A stretch of DNA of 64,000 nucleotides from Ecdyonurus torrentis (Eukaryota; Arthropoda; Insecta; Ephemeroptera; Heptageniidae), in contig OX439133.1 in the NCBI GenBank assembly GCA_949318235.1, positions 6,520,020 to 6,584,019 on the forward strand. The letters are read 5' to 3'. Below, one piece after another: positions 28,681 to 40,537 of this stretch. The translations under genes and the position numbers were made by a program. The notes beneath the pieces are model-generated. The model was not told the DNA's origin. It did no database searches and was given only the letters and a program-made list of their open reading frames with translations. The first letter of the stretch is position 1. The number at the start of each line of letters is the position of its first letter.

Positions 28681-28964
28681 ATCATCACACAGTAAATATT
28701 TGATATTATAACATTAACAATCCTCTTTTAATAATTTTGGTTGCGAGTGACTATAATGTAAGTAGATAACTCATGTAATCCAGAGAGGATTCCCGCTGAA
28801 AAGTACTGGTCAGCTGGAGACGTGTATTGCCGGTCAAAATTACATTGATCAAATGGGCAACAAAATATAACTTCCAGGATAAAATATAATTAAAGGCAAC
28901 AGAAAATTGAATAACGATATTCTCTTTGGATTACCTATCTATAGAAATACCTTAAGTGACTAGT

Positions 28965-29178
28965 AAAGTCATATGTTTTTTTTTTTTTTTTCTTTTTATT
29001 TGCAGCCTGGGTTCGGAGTTATATTTGCTAGAACAAGGAAAAGTCATACTTATATATTATAGACTTTTTACACGCCTATATAAACAAAGCTGCACGTTCG
29101 CTGCGTCACATTTCCGCCTCAAAACTTCAATGACAATTCAGCAATATCAACTTGAGAGAATGTCATTTTAGAACAGGT
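28965..29178 (+). promoter_or_regulatory. Promoter and non-coding first exon, unit 6
   Basis: AAAAGTCATACTT ending at 29051, TATATAAAC at 29077-29085, leader 'aagctgcacgttcgctgcgt', and donor 'gaacag/gtaaga' at 29177. It is the last unit of the array and the nearest to the downstream genes. Confidence 0.6.
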
Positions 29179-29220
29179 AAGATGAAGTCCTTTTTATTTC
29201 ATTTTGACCATTTTGTCCTA

Positions 29221-29535
29221 TATAGGGTGTTTGCATTCATATTAAAGTCGACGGAATGTTGGATAACATATGGGTGCCAGAAAAAAAATATATATATATA
29301 TTATTGCCAGTTTAAAAACTTTATATAATATTTTTGAGAGCATATTGATGCTGTAAATATGTTAAATAAGTATATTTCAAATTTGTGAGAAAAATAATAG
29401 TAGCCAAAAAATTAACCAATTTCCCACAGAAAATTGGCTTAAACGAAGTTTTTGTCCTATGCTGAGAAATGTTATTTACTACTTCAGTATGGCCTTCAAG
29501 CGCATTAAATATGACGTCATGCGGATACACCCTAT
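29221..29535 (+). mobile_element. MITE family A, copy 10
   Basis: 'tatagggtgtttgcattcat' to 'atgcggatacaccctatta', with the interior 'gtcctatgctgagaaatgtt'. Inserted immediately downstream of promoter unit 6. Confidence 0.8.
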
Positions 29536-29554
29536 TACTAATAATGTTTCTTGA

Positions 29555-29875
29555 CTTTTCATAGAACTTTTTCTTTTTACTTTTTATTAATGTTTCCAGT
29601 TCTATTAATGCAAGACCATCCTTGCGCTTTGTTTCAACAAAATTTCTCCTAATTTTTCACTTGATGAAAAGAGTTTATTTTAACTGAACAAATTTTTCTC
29701 ATATTCTTCGAGCTTATTAGGAGCTATAAGGCTTTTGATTGAGGTTTGAAGCTACTTTTTCTATTAAAAAAATAAATATGACGTTTTTCATAATGCTGGC
29801 CTATGTATTCCTGACCAACAAAATGGCGGCTCTTTAATATTAGTGGGTCTATATAAATCTTTGTGAATTTTGTCA
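29555..29875 (+). mobile_element. Interspersed repeat family H, copy 1
   Basis: Landmarks 'cttgcgctttgt', 'gaacaaatttttctcatatt', 'tgctggcctatgtattcctg' and 'gaccaacaaaatggcggctc', ending 'gtgggtctata'. A matching copy at 61755-62070 starts 'tatagacccc', so the ends are probably inverted. Confidence 0.55.
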
Positions 29876-31897
29876 TGATCGGTGATTGGATTTAATGGCT
29901 ATAACAAATTGTGTAGTTGCTGTATGCAATTATTATTATCATATGGTACCATAATATATTCTGTAAAATTTAGGGAATAAAAATATATTATTTATTATTT
30001 GTATAATTTTATATTATTTACATTTAAAAGTTTTTTTAAGGCACATGAATATAAATTGGTTAAAAAATGTTGGCTCTATTTAACGTTTTATTTCTTATTT
30101 AAACTAAATTAATACACGGAAAGAATAAATTACGTAATTTATGCTGCGTTTTTACCATTAAAGCATTAGTAATTTTAAATTAGAACAATATAAATAACTT
30201 TGCTAAACAACATAATGGTTTTGCTAAACATCATTAATAGTTTTGCTATTTTAACATAATTAATTATGAAGTATAGCACATATTATGTTGCATATACAGT
30301 AGAACAAAATTATGCTATACAATGAGCTAGCATAATTATTACGATTTTATTTTTGTCAGTCATGTATATTTTAGGGAGTAGGTGACCGACGTCACCCATT
30401 AGACAAACTTTTCTCGTTAAAAAAATCTGAAATGTTCCATAATGATACTTCAGATTGAGACCATTTCAAATATTTAAAATTTGGGGGGGAGGGGGTCACC
30501 GTGCAAATTATTTTTATATGATCTTTTGAAATTTTAAGCCCATGAGGCCCAATGTTAATTTCATTTTTTCCCCCTTTTTTTCTGGACGGTCAAACATCGT
30601 GAAATTTTTATCTTAACTAGGTGTGACCCATAGCTACACAATGACACCAAATTGAAACCCAAAACAATTCTAGTTTTTGAGATATAATGTCAGTACCCTA
30701 CTTCTTTAAATTATGGCATTTGCACTCAACGTGTAAAAAAAAAAAAAAAAAAAGATTTAAAAATCTGCAGAGAAACATGTTATTGTATTATATCAAGCCA
30801 TATTTATATCTGCACTTAAGGCGGTGGGGGACCGTCTTGGACCGGAAATCGCTAAAAGAAGAACTATATTTTCCGAATAATTTTTTGTACATAATTTAAT
30901 TTCAATAAAACAAACACTGTTATTTTCAAATAAAATCAAGTAAATTTAAAATATAATTTTTTATAACAAAAAAAATTACGTGAAATTTAATAGATTATAA
31001 AAATTTAACATGGTTTTTGCTGATTAACATCGATAAAATTTTTCAATGTAATTAAATAAGACTTTAAAAAAAAGTCATACAGAACATATAAAAGTAAAAA
31101 ATATTAAATATATATATATATTCAATTAAAAGACAAAATTTTACACTTTTTGCTGTAAGACTCTTTTGCTATGCGCTGATACGCGACCCATCTCATACAA
31201 TAAAGATAAACCGTGATGCCACTTGTATAAACATTAATAACTTAAAATAACTTTGTTATATATGACGTCACAAGTGCTGCAGAGCCTGACTGCTGTGCGT
31301 TGCTAAAATTAGAGTGAGATTATTATAAGACTTTTTCCTCTGTGTTAAATCAATATCTATATAAGTCATGGTATATATGTATACTACTTAATGTATATAG
31401 TAGGTCACTGATTGATATCTCGCTAACTAAACGGTCCACGTTGCACGTTAATTATAATATTAACACAAAGTAAAGAAGAAATGTTACTTAATAGAGTAGG
31501 TTACCGACTTCAGCCATTAGGATTCAAACTTTTATTGTCAAAAAAGACAAAGAATTATATAAAGTTTTGCACAATCATACTTCAGCTTGAGATGAGAGAA
31601 TTTCTAATATATCGACTAATAAAGGAACAATCTGTTTTAAAGCCGACTACAAGCGATTTCGGTCACATCTGCTTCCGTTTCTCTTTAGTATACGCATGCG
31701 CAGTAAGTCGAAACGAAAGCGGATCTAAATACTATTTTCAAAAAATCATAAAACATACTTAATTAATATGTTTTCTACTGCAATAATATTACTAATTGTA
31801 GAAAGTTTTATCTTTCTGGGTTTTGAGTTTTTATTATTATTTTTTTTTATTTCAAAGGCGGATACATATAAAATATTTTATAGTACAATACATGATA
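29876..31897. other. Gene-free stretch with repeat fragments
   Basis: No gene supported. 'taggtgaccgacgtcaccca' (30378) and 'taggttaccgacttcagcca' (31497) are related ends of a repeat that also lies at 60265-61018, and 30820-30990 ('cttggaccggaaatcgctaa...') matches 60280-60420. At 31612-31735 is a copy of the element at 11768. Confidence 0.45.
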
Positions 31898-32204
31898 TAT
31901 AGGGTATTTTTATTAATGTTAAAATCAACGCCATGCTGGATCAATCAATAACATGGGCAGCATAAGAAAATAACCCATTTTTTCTGTTTAAAAACACATG
32001 GCAATGTTTTTGAGAGCATTGGATATTAAAATAATGTTGAATTAGTATCTCAAGTATGTAAGAAAAATAATAATAACAAAAAATTAACCGATTTTCCAAA
32101 GAAAATTACTTGAAAAGAAGTTTGTCCTATGCTGGGCAATGTTATTTAATACTCCAGTATGGCCGCCAAGCGTAATTAATATGACGTCGTATGGATAACC
32201 CTAT
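31898..32204 (+). mobile_element. MITE family A, copy 11
   Basis: 'tatagggtatttttattaat' to 'atggataaccctata', with the interior 'gtttgtcctatgctgggcaa' and 'ccagtatggccgccaagcg'. 307 bp. Confidence 0.75.
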
Positions 32205-32728
32205 ATTTAAAATGTTTCAGAAAAGACGATACTGTGTAACTGATAGCATATTATTCTAGAAGATTTCTACATAGAATTTCTACAGCAACTAAAGAATTAC
32301 ATTTTATAAAAACATGTGAGTTACAAATTATATTTATTATTATAATTTTATAATTGATCATTATTCATTAGTATTTTATTTATGTAAATATAATATTAAA
32401 ATGTATAATACGAAAAATATTACAGTAACATATTTAAAAAATTAAGGACGCGACAAAATCAATGGTATTAAAATAAATAAGTAAAATTATGTAAAAAAAC
32501 AAACATAGATTTTAATATTTGTATGTATATATCAAATAATATATGTACTTATATTTAGTCCAGAAAATATCATAATTATACTTTCTATTTTTTTTTTTTT
32601 TTCATTTATTTATACGAGTTATATTTCGAAATTTGAATCGAAAGTATTTATCATATATATTTAAAAAACTGGTATACTTAAGAATATCAAAATACTAGAC
32701 TCTATTATTGACAACATTGAGTCGCTCT

Positions 32729-32767
32729 CACGAGACATACTTCTGTCTCCTGGAAGTATGTCTCGTG
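32729..32767. repeat. Perfect 15 bp hairpin
   Basis: CACGAGACATACTTC (32729-32743) and GAAGTATGTCTCGTG (32753-32767) are perfectly inverse, with a 9 nt loop. Outer 'ctcac'/'gtgag' bases extend it loosely. Function unknown. Confidence 0.8.
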
Positions 32768-32937
32768 CTCGTGAGGATCTCCCGACAGCATTTTACTATT
32801 ATTTTTAATGAAATGTAGACGAAATAAATTTTTTATAAATATATTTTTATATCATTTTAAAAAATTTCAAGCAATGAATTTAGGTTATTTTTTTAAAAAT
32901 TATTATTTATTATATTGATAAATGTTAGACTGAGTTA

Positions 32938-33126
<189 letters not shown>

Positions 33127-33204
33127 GTGTACAATTTACCCATTCTGATTTACCCATTGGCAACTAATTTTAATTTTCGCAAATATAATAGAAACATAAC
33201 ATAA

Positions 33205-33514
33205 TTTTATAATATATATATTTTTTTGTTTCAGAGAGATTGATACTGTTAGGCTGATATGAATTCTACAAGAATATTTCAACATACTAGGATTTCTTAC
33301 GACAGCAACTAAATTATAAAGTTATATTTTAAAAAGTAAGTAACAATTTAATATTATTTTGTTATCATCAATATAAGAATTAGTCTTTAATAATGCTTGA
33401 TTTACTGCTCCATGAAACAATACAATGAATTGACAGAGAACGTGATATGAAGCAGTTTCAAGTAGTCACTGTAAAAGTTGGTGAATTTCTCCAGTTACTA
33501 ATTAGTAATTTATT
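33205..33514. other. AT-rich gene-free stretch
   Basis: No gene, RNA or repeat family recognised in this interval. Confidence 0.35.
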
Positions 33515-33690
33515 TAAAGCCATAGACCACATAAAACAAAATGAACTATATTTAATAAATAAAAACGAAATGGGGTCTTTCAAACTGGTAATCAATTTTA
33601 CCAGAATGTTAATGTAACCCAACGAGAGAGCGTAAAACTACTGTAAACTATGCACATTGCGTGAATATACATGTTTCTGCCACGAAAAAA
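33515..33690 (-). mobile_element. MITE family G, partial copy
   Basis: 'aaagccatagaccacataaa' followed by 'cagaatgttaatgtaaccca' and 'acgagagagcgtaaaact'. The distal end is lost. Confidence 0.6.
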
Positions 33691-33768
33691 TAGTTACCAA
33701 CTTGAGTTAATTGAGCGTAATTTAGTGAATGTATCGTTGATCTTCTGATATTTCTTTTGTAAAATTTA

Positions 33769-33897
33769 ACTAAGGGCTGTAAGCTGCAACCTCTAGTTAA
33801 ACATTAGCTATCTTTTTGTAATTGTTGCAACAATCAAAATAACAACTTAACTACGGTTTAACTAGTTAGTTAGTGTCGCAGCTTACGGGGGTTAGTT
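33769..33897. mobile_element. Small inverted-repeat element (129 bp)
   Basis: AACTAAGGGCTGTAAGCTGC at the left and GCAGCTTACGGGGGTTAGTT at the right are inverse with two mismatches. 'tctagttaaac' and 'gtttaactagt' continue the pairing. No coding capacity. Confidence 0.7.
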
Positions 33898-34159
33898 ACT
33901 TTTTTAACAACGTTATTTATAAGCGATAAAAAACTGTAGTTTCTTTTAACTATGTAATTTTATTGTTTTTAATCTCGCAAGTCTTGTTAGTAAATTTTAA
34001 GCAACATATTTGTTTAGTTTATTTTAAAAAATTCTATCAACTGAACTATCATTTAAATTCAATAAATATAATAATAAGGTTAATAAATTTCAGTTAACAT
34101 AGTTAGTAAAAATAATTAAAAGATCGAGAAAAAAAACTGTCACTTTCCTGTACCTCTTA

Positions 34160-34391
34160 TAGGAGCTTATCGGTTTCGCGTGTGGGGTGTCGCGGGGAAA
34201 GCTACGGGTCCCTTAATTTAACATTACGCGCATGGAAAAAAAACACGTAATTTGAGATTTTTGTGAAAACTACTCCACCAATTTCGGAGAAATTTAAATG
34301 AGGTATACGTATATATGTATATACGTATATATGTATTTAAGTGTTTTAAGCTATATAAAAGTTTTAAGATTTTTTTATCCGATAACTTCCA
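34160..34391 (+). mobile_element. MITE family F, second copy
   Basis: 'aggagcttatcggttt' to 'ccgataacttcc', with the interior 'ggggaaagctacgggtccc' and 'ttcggagaaatttaaatga', plus a local expansion of 'acgtatatatgtat' near 34306-34333. Confidence 0.8.
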
Positions 34392-35549
34392 TTCGTAAAA
34401 CAGTAATACAGTAGACCATGTGCTCCTCAAAATCATCAAAAATATTCTTGAAAACAATAAGAAAATGAACTGACTTTGGAATATATTACTCGCATTAAGG
34501 TAAGCTACATATGAATATGTTATTCTCAAAGCATGCTTGGAAATTATTGTTAGAAATTAAATACTGTTTAATAAAAAGAGAAAGTTAGGTTGTAACTTCA
34601 CTCAGTGCATTTTATTATTTGCTTATAGGGTTGGCCTAAAACTCTCCCGCCACCCGCAACAATTTGGGTATTTGTGGAATTACAATCATCTTATTACTGC
34701 AAGATCAGAATGTGCTTCTATGTAAAACAATTTCTAATAGAGCCAAAAAACTCGTAAATATATCAGACCTATAAGTTAAAACCTTTTAGACCAGTTTGAC
34801 TCAAAACTCTGCTTCAACTTAAAATCAATCTATAAAATACAAAAAACAAGCCAAAGCTAAAAATCAGGCTAAAACTCGAAAAATTGAGGAACGAATTAAA
34901 GCTCAAAAACGAGTTCTTTGAGCCCACTTACAAAAGCTTATTAAAAAATAAGTATTTTTATTTCAATAATAATTGCGTATATTAAAATTACCATAAATGC
35001 TTGGTTTTATTTTAAAAGGTTCTAGTATGCTAAAATATTTTAAATTTGCCTGGTACTATATTGCCCATTAATTGATATCTAATAGAACTTTTATGTATTT
35101 TGTTATATTCAAACTTAAAGTTATATATTATAAAATATACCGATTTCGCCAATATATAGTTTTTTTCTTAATTTATTTGTTAATTTTTTTAAATTATTTA
35201 ATTATTATTTGCAATTGAGTTTAAACAATAATGCCTGCAGCACAATAAACATTACTTATTACTGTTGTATGAGATGTGTGGCAAAGGGCATCTTGTCAAA
35301 CCCTCGTAGCATCTTGATAATCATACAAAACGTTTTTGTACTGATTTTTATTTGACGACTATTTAACGGTCTCAACTTGAACTGGCTAATTTTTTAGCTG
35401 ACAACGCGAAAAATCTTAGAATCCTTTTTCTTTTTACTTTTCAAAATTGAATGCTCAAAAATGTTGAACCGAGTTTTATTTAAGCTTGGTTAAAAGGTAA
35501 AGCTCTAATTTCTACAGTGCGAGATAAAACGGAGATGTCAATAAAGTTA
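34392..35549. other. Gene-free stretch
   Basis: No supported gene. A 'aaaactcg/aaaaactc'-rich block at 34740-34920 is low-complexity. Nothing else recognised. Confidence 0.35.
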
Positions 35550-35557
35550 CCTGACAG

Positions 35558-35713
35558 CAGACATGGCCAGCGCTCTTTTAAAATGAGCTCGCTCGCGCTC
35601 TGCGCTCGCGATCACGATTATGAGCGTGCTCGCGCTTCGCGCTCGCAAATTTGCTTATGAGCGTGCTCACGCTCTCGATCTTGCAAAATAGGAGCGGGCT
35701 CTTCTTTCGCTCC

Positions 35714-35805
<92 letters not shown>

Positions 35806-36875
35806 TATATGTAAAAGAATATATATATTTATAGAAAAATTTATACGTACACACTCATCCCAGCTGTTGCCTTTAATGCGATGATGCCCGATTAAATATA
35901 CTTTCATGCACCTTTTTTTAAACCTCTTGCTATATAAGCAGAGATTACTAAATACCTGATCGTCTTGTGCTTCATTTTCACAAAATCAACAACACTTATT
36001 AATAGAAATATCCCATAAAGTTAATTTGGAAAGCAAATTAAAATGAAGAGGCACTTTAATATTACATAAAATATTGCAACGTGATATACTATATACTAAA
36101 ATTTGCAATGTAACAAAATAAAATGTTTCGAACTGACCACTAGGACACTTCACCTTTGACTGAAGTGGTGCTGTTTGCAAAGAAGAAGGTAAAAAAAAAA
36201 AATAATAATAAAATAAAATAACTAACCACCCCCTTTTCCCTCTCTTTTTTTTTTTTTTTTTTTTTTTACATTTCATTTAAATATTGAGAAGAGATAAAAT
36301 TCAGGTGATTTTTTTAACCCTTCTGTTCCCTTTTGAAATTCTTTAAAAGTTGACATTGAAAAGCTATTCAATGCGAAGTCCGAGGTTGCAGGTAAAACGC
36401 TTAATTGCAACACCTGCAACATTCGCATCTCTACGCGGCGCCAACGGCATCAATTGATGTATTGAAATGTTTTGTACAGAGAGGGAAAGAATGCTTCCTG
36501 TCTGCTTTCTACCAAAAATATTCCTAATCCTTTTCAGTCTGATGCTTAATCTTTCGTATGGTTTTCCAAGAATACACAAATTTTAAAAAAGAAGGATATA
36601 TATATACTGTATATAAAAAAAATGCAGTTACTTGTATTGTTTTGTCTTTTTTTTTTTTTTTTTATATATATAAAGAGCAACTTTCGTCTTTACAAGCTGT
36701 AAAAAAAAGTAGATAAATATTGAGCTATGATCGAGTCGCTCTGCTCACAATATTTTGATCGCACTCACGATCACGCTCGCGACTTTATTAATTGATTGAC
36801 GCTCCCGCTCCGCTCACAATTTTTGAGCGCCCTCACGTGAGCGTCGCTCAAACAAGACGCTCATGCCCATGTCTG
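35558..36875. mobile_element. hAT-type element (1,318 bp)
   Basis: Left end CAGACATGGCCAGCGCTC, right end GACGCTCATGCCCATGTCTG (imperfect inverted repeats starting CAG). They are flanked by a perfect 8 bp duplication CCTGACAG at 35550-35557 and 36876-36883. Both ends carry clustered GAGCG/CGCTC motifs (35583-35710 and 36735-36860), typical of subterminal transposase-binding repeats. Inside are a (TA)n tract (35716-35799) and short minus-strand frames. One at 36364-36579 contains 'ERLSIRLKRIRN', which could be a vestige of a hAT C-terminus, but this is weak. No intact transposase. Confidence 0.85.
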
Positions 36876-36883
36876 CCTGACAG

Positions 36884-37377
36884 TGACAAAACAAGCTGTC
36901 CCCACATAATGTGTACCCTCTCATTTGTAACAAAAAAAAGAATTTCAAAATCTAACACCCGCACCCACCCTAAAAAACAGTGTAATACTAACGACAGATT
37001 ATAAAATCACGCAGTTGAAATGAAATTTTTGTGTATTATTTAATGTACAATGTTAAAAATAAAAGATTCACTTTATATATATCCAACTATAGTTACTAAT
37101 TTAAGTGGATAAAATATAATAAATTGAGCAAGATTTATAAATAGCACAGATAGATATTACAATTTTTATAAGTTATGACAGAAAAAGTAGTTATTTTATG
37201 TTTATACCTACAATTTGAAAATAAAGTTAATAGATTATACTAATGTGTCAAATTAACATACTATCACTTAATTAATTAACTAATTAACTTAATTAAGCTA
37301 ACATTTGTTATTTATATTTACAAAAAAATATTCCTAAATACTTTTTAAATACAACAAGTAATTTACAGCTTAATGGT
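36884..37377. other. AT-rich gene-free stretch
   Basis: No gene. Contains a TTAATTAA-rich patch at 37270-37300 only. Confidence 0.35.
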
Positions 37378-37523
37378 TATGTGCGGGTAGCATAAATTAA
37401 AACTTTTTGATCACTGCTACGGAGCTACAGTTGGGATTTGAGACAAACTAAAGTTAAATATGTAAGTTCCATCAAGTGTTTTGTGATATAAATGCTTATG
37501 TTCTCTTCAAGTCTAATGGTTTA
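37378..37523 (-). mobile_element. MITE family G, partial copy
   Basis: 'tgtgcgggtagcataaatta', 'gagacaaactaaagttaaat' and 'catcaagtgttttgtgatat' match the distal half of the copy at 60549-60890. It lies ~500 bp upstream of the TPR gene. Confidence 0.6.
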
Positions 37524-37989
37524 ATCAAGGCCATTGAAAATATCAAATATTGCCGTAAAGGGCAGTCTATTCTTAAAAAACTAGATTGCACAATATAAAA
37601 TTATAATCAATACATAGTTAAATAAGTTATTTCCCTATATATATTAATTGCCCCTTTATAAAAACTCTTAAATACACTACACCTAAGAACTTTTTCTTTA
37701 TTATTTTCAAAGCATAAGTCATATTGTGTTTGGTGTATCAAAAAACTATAAAAGTTAAGAATTTAATATAAAAAAGGAGCATAAATTCGGAAATAAGAAA
37801 ATGCTAATTTAAATTAAAATAAAAGTATATTCGTTACCAAAGAGGTTTTTAAAATGTGCAAATTTTTTAGGCAAATCAGGCTTGTTAATTGGTGAAATAA
37901 AAAAAATAAAGACACAAGAATTATATTTAAAAAAATCCTAATTTAATGTATTTTCAGATAAAAAAAAAAATTTAGGCTGTAATACATGT

Positions 37990-38023
37990 TTTGGTTTTCA
38001 GAACTAAATATCAAGACAATCAA
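37990..38023 (+). other. 3' splice site and 5' UTR of the TPR gene
   Basis: 'ttttggttttcag/aactaaatatc': the AG is at 38000-38001 after a pyrimidine tract, followed by 22 nt to the first ATG at 38024. An upstream non-coding exon must supply the transcript start. The six promoter/first-exon units at 22.6-29.2 kb are candidates, but the join is not proven. Confidence 0.65.
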
Positions 38024-39160
38024 ATGGACGACACAGAACTCATTGCATATATTCTTCAAAGGCTCTACATTGAATGCCCAGTATTGAATGAAATTGTTGA
38101 TTCGGCAGATTTATTACATATACATAATGAAGATTGTAAGTTCAACAGTTTTACACTAACAGAATTCTTGAACTTTGTGCAACCGTGGATGGAGATTAAG
38201 GAAAACGTTATGACATACAAAACTGAAAATGGAATCACAAGAATAGGGTTTTGTGAAGAACTAGGAATTGAAAAATTTCAACATGTTCACTATTTTGATG
38301 AAAATACAGGTGAACATTTAGGAATTACAAAAGAAAAAGCAGCAAATAAATGTAATGAAAAAGGTGAAGTATTAATGGTGCAAGAGAGTTACACACTAGC
38401 AGCTGAATGGTTCGAAAAAAGTTACTTTTTATGTGCAAATGGTTCAGATATTGAACACATTTATTTAGATAATAGAGATGCTGCTAACTTTGCAATGCAA
38501 GCAGTTACATTAAAGAACGAAGGCAAGCTAACTGAAGCATTAAAGCAGTACCAAAATGCAATAGCAAACTCTCATATCATTGAGATGAATACAAGATTTG
38601 AAATTGAAATAAAAGCTCTACAAAATAAAATAAATAAAGAAAATGAGAAAAAGTTTTCACAGTTGTGGGAAGAAGCCTGGAAAGAAGAAGAAAATGATAA
38701 CTGTGAAAAAGCTTCCATTATCCTAAAAAATTTATTGGAAGAATGTAAAAATTGTATGGAATGGCATAGCATAGTTTCACTTAAAATTTCGGGTAACAAA
38801 GAGTTTAATTCTGGAATAGAAGAGCAGTTAATTGCGTGTAAAATCTTAGACCAAGCAAACTCAGAACGGAATTATAGGAAGAAAATTGAACATTTCGAAA
38901 AATCTTTGAATCATTTTAAAAGTAGTAAAACTTGTTTTCAAGAAGGATTTAACATTAAAAACGATCAAAGGTTTAACGAATGTGTCTCTGTTGTTCAAGA
39001 AAGCATTGAAAAAATAGAAAACATTATTTTAAATCTTAAAGCCAACGCAATAAATGCAAATATTGAAAACAAAGTAAAAGTGACATGTATCAAAGAAAAA
39101 GGAGTTCAGATTTTGTCAAAGCAACTTGCTATTCCAAACATAGGAAGTGGAATAAACTAA
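38024..39160 (+). CDS. TPR-like helical protein (378 aa), neighbour of SecA-core gene
   Basis: I do not recognise a named family. The start at 38024 is the first ATG after a 3' splice site; the in-frame sequence upstream is the acceptor tract itself. The protein is almost entirely helical and rich in Lys, Glu and Asn. Helix-turn-helix pairs with TPR spacing are visible around residues 104-142 (...AAEWFEKSYFLC), 152-185 (AVTLKNEGKLTEALKQYQNA) and more loosely 208-245 (WEEAWKEEENDNCEKASIIL). There is no signal peptide or membrane segment. The single-exon coding region resembles the 2,327-codon gene 4.6 kb downstream in its lack of introns and its base composition, and that protein also contains a TPR-like stretch. 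They may have arrived together, with this one as an adaptor or partner; that is inference. AATAAA at 39181-39186 is a likely poly(A) signal. Confidence 0.75.
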   Translation: MDDTELIAYILQRLYIECPVLNEIVDSADLLHIHNEDCKFNSFTLTEFLNFVQPWMEIKENVMTYKTENGITRIGFCEELGIEKFQHVHYFDENTGEHLGITKEKAANKCNEKGEVLMVQESYTLAAEWFEKSYFLCANGSDIEHIYLDNRDAANFAMQAVTLKNEGKLTEALKQYQNAIANSHIIEMNTRFEIEIKALQNKINKENEKKFSQLWEEAWKEEENDNCEKASIILKNLLEECKNCMEWHSIVSLKISGNKEFNSGIEEQLIACKILDQANSERNYRKKIEHFEKSLNHFKSSKTCFQEGFNIKNDQRFNECVSVVQESIEKIENIILNLKANAINANIENKVKVTCIKEKGVQILSKQLAIPNIGSGIN

Positions 39161-39657
39161 AAACCAAAAATTTAATACTTAATAAATAGTTACAAAAGAT
39201 AGAAATTTATATCATTCTCCTAAAGTAATATAAATATATTTAAAAAATCAATTTAATGATATTTATATTATTAATTAATAAATATTTTAAGGAAAAATAT
39301 TAGTGGTGTTGAATCAATATTTGAACATTTTGGATATAAACCTACTAACAATTGATAACAATATATAGTACACAATTATGAGCTCAATCTGCGATATGAT
39401 ATCTATATCTCACACAGCACACTATGAGATAATATACATATAGATTTCATCTATCATATATACTATATATATGCATATAATTTTCAAATATATATAATAT
39501 TTGTATTTATTTGGTATACTGATATACGTATATTTTACATAAAATTATGGAATGTAAATGTATGTTATACGTTTAGAATAGACAACTTGCATGCTGTTTT
39601 TTTTTGTCTTAAAAAATTCTTTAGGAAAAATAAGTAATATTGATGCATATAAAACTT
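39161..39657. other. 3' flank of the TPR gene
   Basis: Contains the AATAAA at 39181 and the AT-rich stretch 'gagctcaatctgcgatatga' near 39381, which has a loose inverse counterpart at 40108-40140. No gene. Confidence 0.4.
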
Positions 39658-40042
39658 CTTAAAAAATGCTCCTTCATATTTAAAATAATTTTTGAAATTC
39701 AAATTTTATTTGATGTAAAGACGGTGGCCATTACGCCGAAAGACGGTTCGCGTTTCTTTTGCTTTTTAATTGTTGAAATCGTTCAAACAAGTTCGCAGCA
39801 ACTGAAGAATTTTTTTCAACAGCATAATTTTTTAAACAGCTCTGTTGGAGAAAATACAGATTATGTTAAAAATTCGGCAGTTGAAAAAAATTCTTCAGTT
39901 CCTGCGAACTTTTTTGAACGATTTCAACAATTAAAAAGCAAAAGAAACGCCAACCGTTTTTCGGCGTAATGGCCATCGTCTTTACTTCAAATAAAATTTG
40001 AATTTCAAAAATTGTTTTAAATATAAAGGAGCATTTTTTAAG
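39658..40042. mobile_element. Foldback element (385 bp) between the two genes
   Basis: Arms of about 160 nt: 'cttaaaaaatgctccttcat' at the left is inverse to 'aaaggagcattttttaag' at the right, continuing through 'gacggtggccattacgccga' and 'ttgctttttaattgttgaaa'. The centre (about 39825-39880) is unpaired. The 109-codon frame across it is a by-product of the palindrome. Confidence 0.85.
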
Positions 40043-40537
40043 ATATGGATATTATACATGCATTTTCCTTTGGTATATGTATATAAAAAGCATTTATTAT
40101 ATGTTTGATATCTCAATCTGTGCTGTGTGCGATATGTCTGGACCATAAAACTTGTCAAAAGATAACGTCTCCGCTTGCACGTTTTACAACAAAATGACTA
40201 TACACCTCCCAAGTAGCTCTTTAACTGAAGTAGCACCCATTAAAATTTTATTAATGATGCACGACAGTTGTAAGTGTACATAATAATTATATTTAATAAA
40301 TTAAAAAGTAGCATAAATGTGAATTTCTTTTTTGTCTCATTGTATTAGTTTTATTGTAGTAAATATTGAATACTCTGCTGGAACTTGTTTCCTTAAATAA
40401 ATATTATTTAATAAGTATTTCTAAGTGTTTTGATTTTTTTAAAAAAGGAACCTGTAATCTAGTGTTTGGTGCTCAAGTTTGTCTAGTTTATTGGTGTTAA
40501 AAATACCTTGTGTATAAAATCTAATTTAAGACTCTAC

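Noticed and set aside
35583..35710. GC-rich coding repeat near 35.6 kb
   Set aside because: GAGCG/CGCTC clusters are mirrored at the other end of a hAT-type element with a perfect 8 bp duplication.
37991..38023. Upstream extension of the TPR protein from a TTG codon
   Set aside because: Those codons are the pyrimidine tract and AG of a 3' splice site; the first ATG after it is 38024.
39640..39969. 109-codon frame between the two genes
   Set aside because: Lies across a foldback element, and its two halves mirror each other at DNA level.
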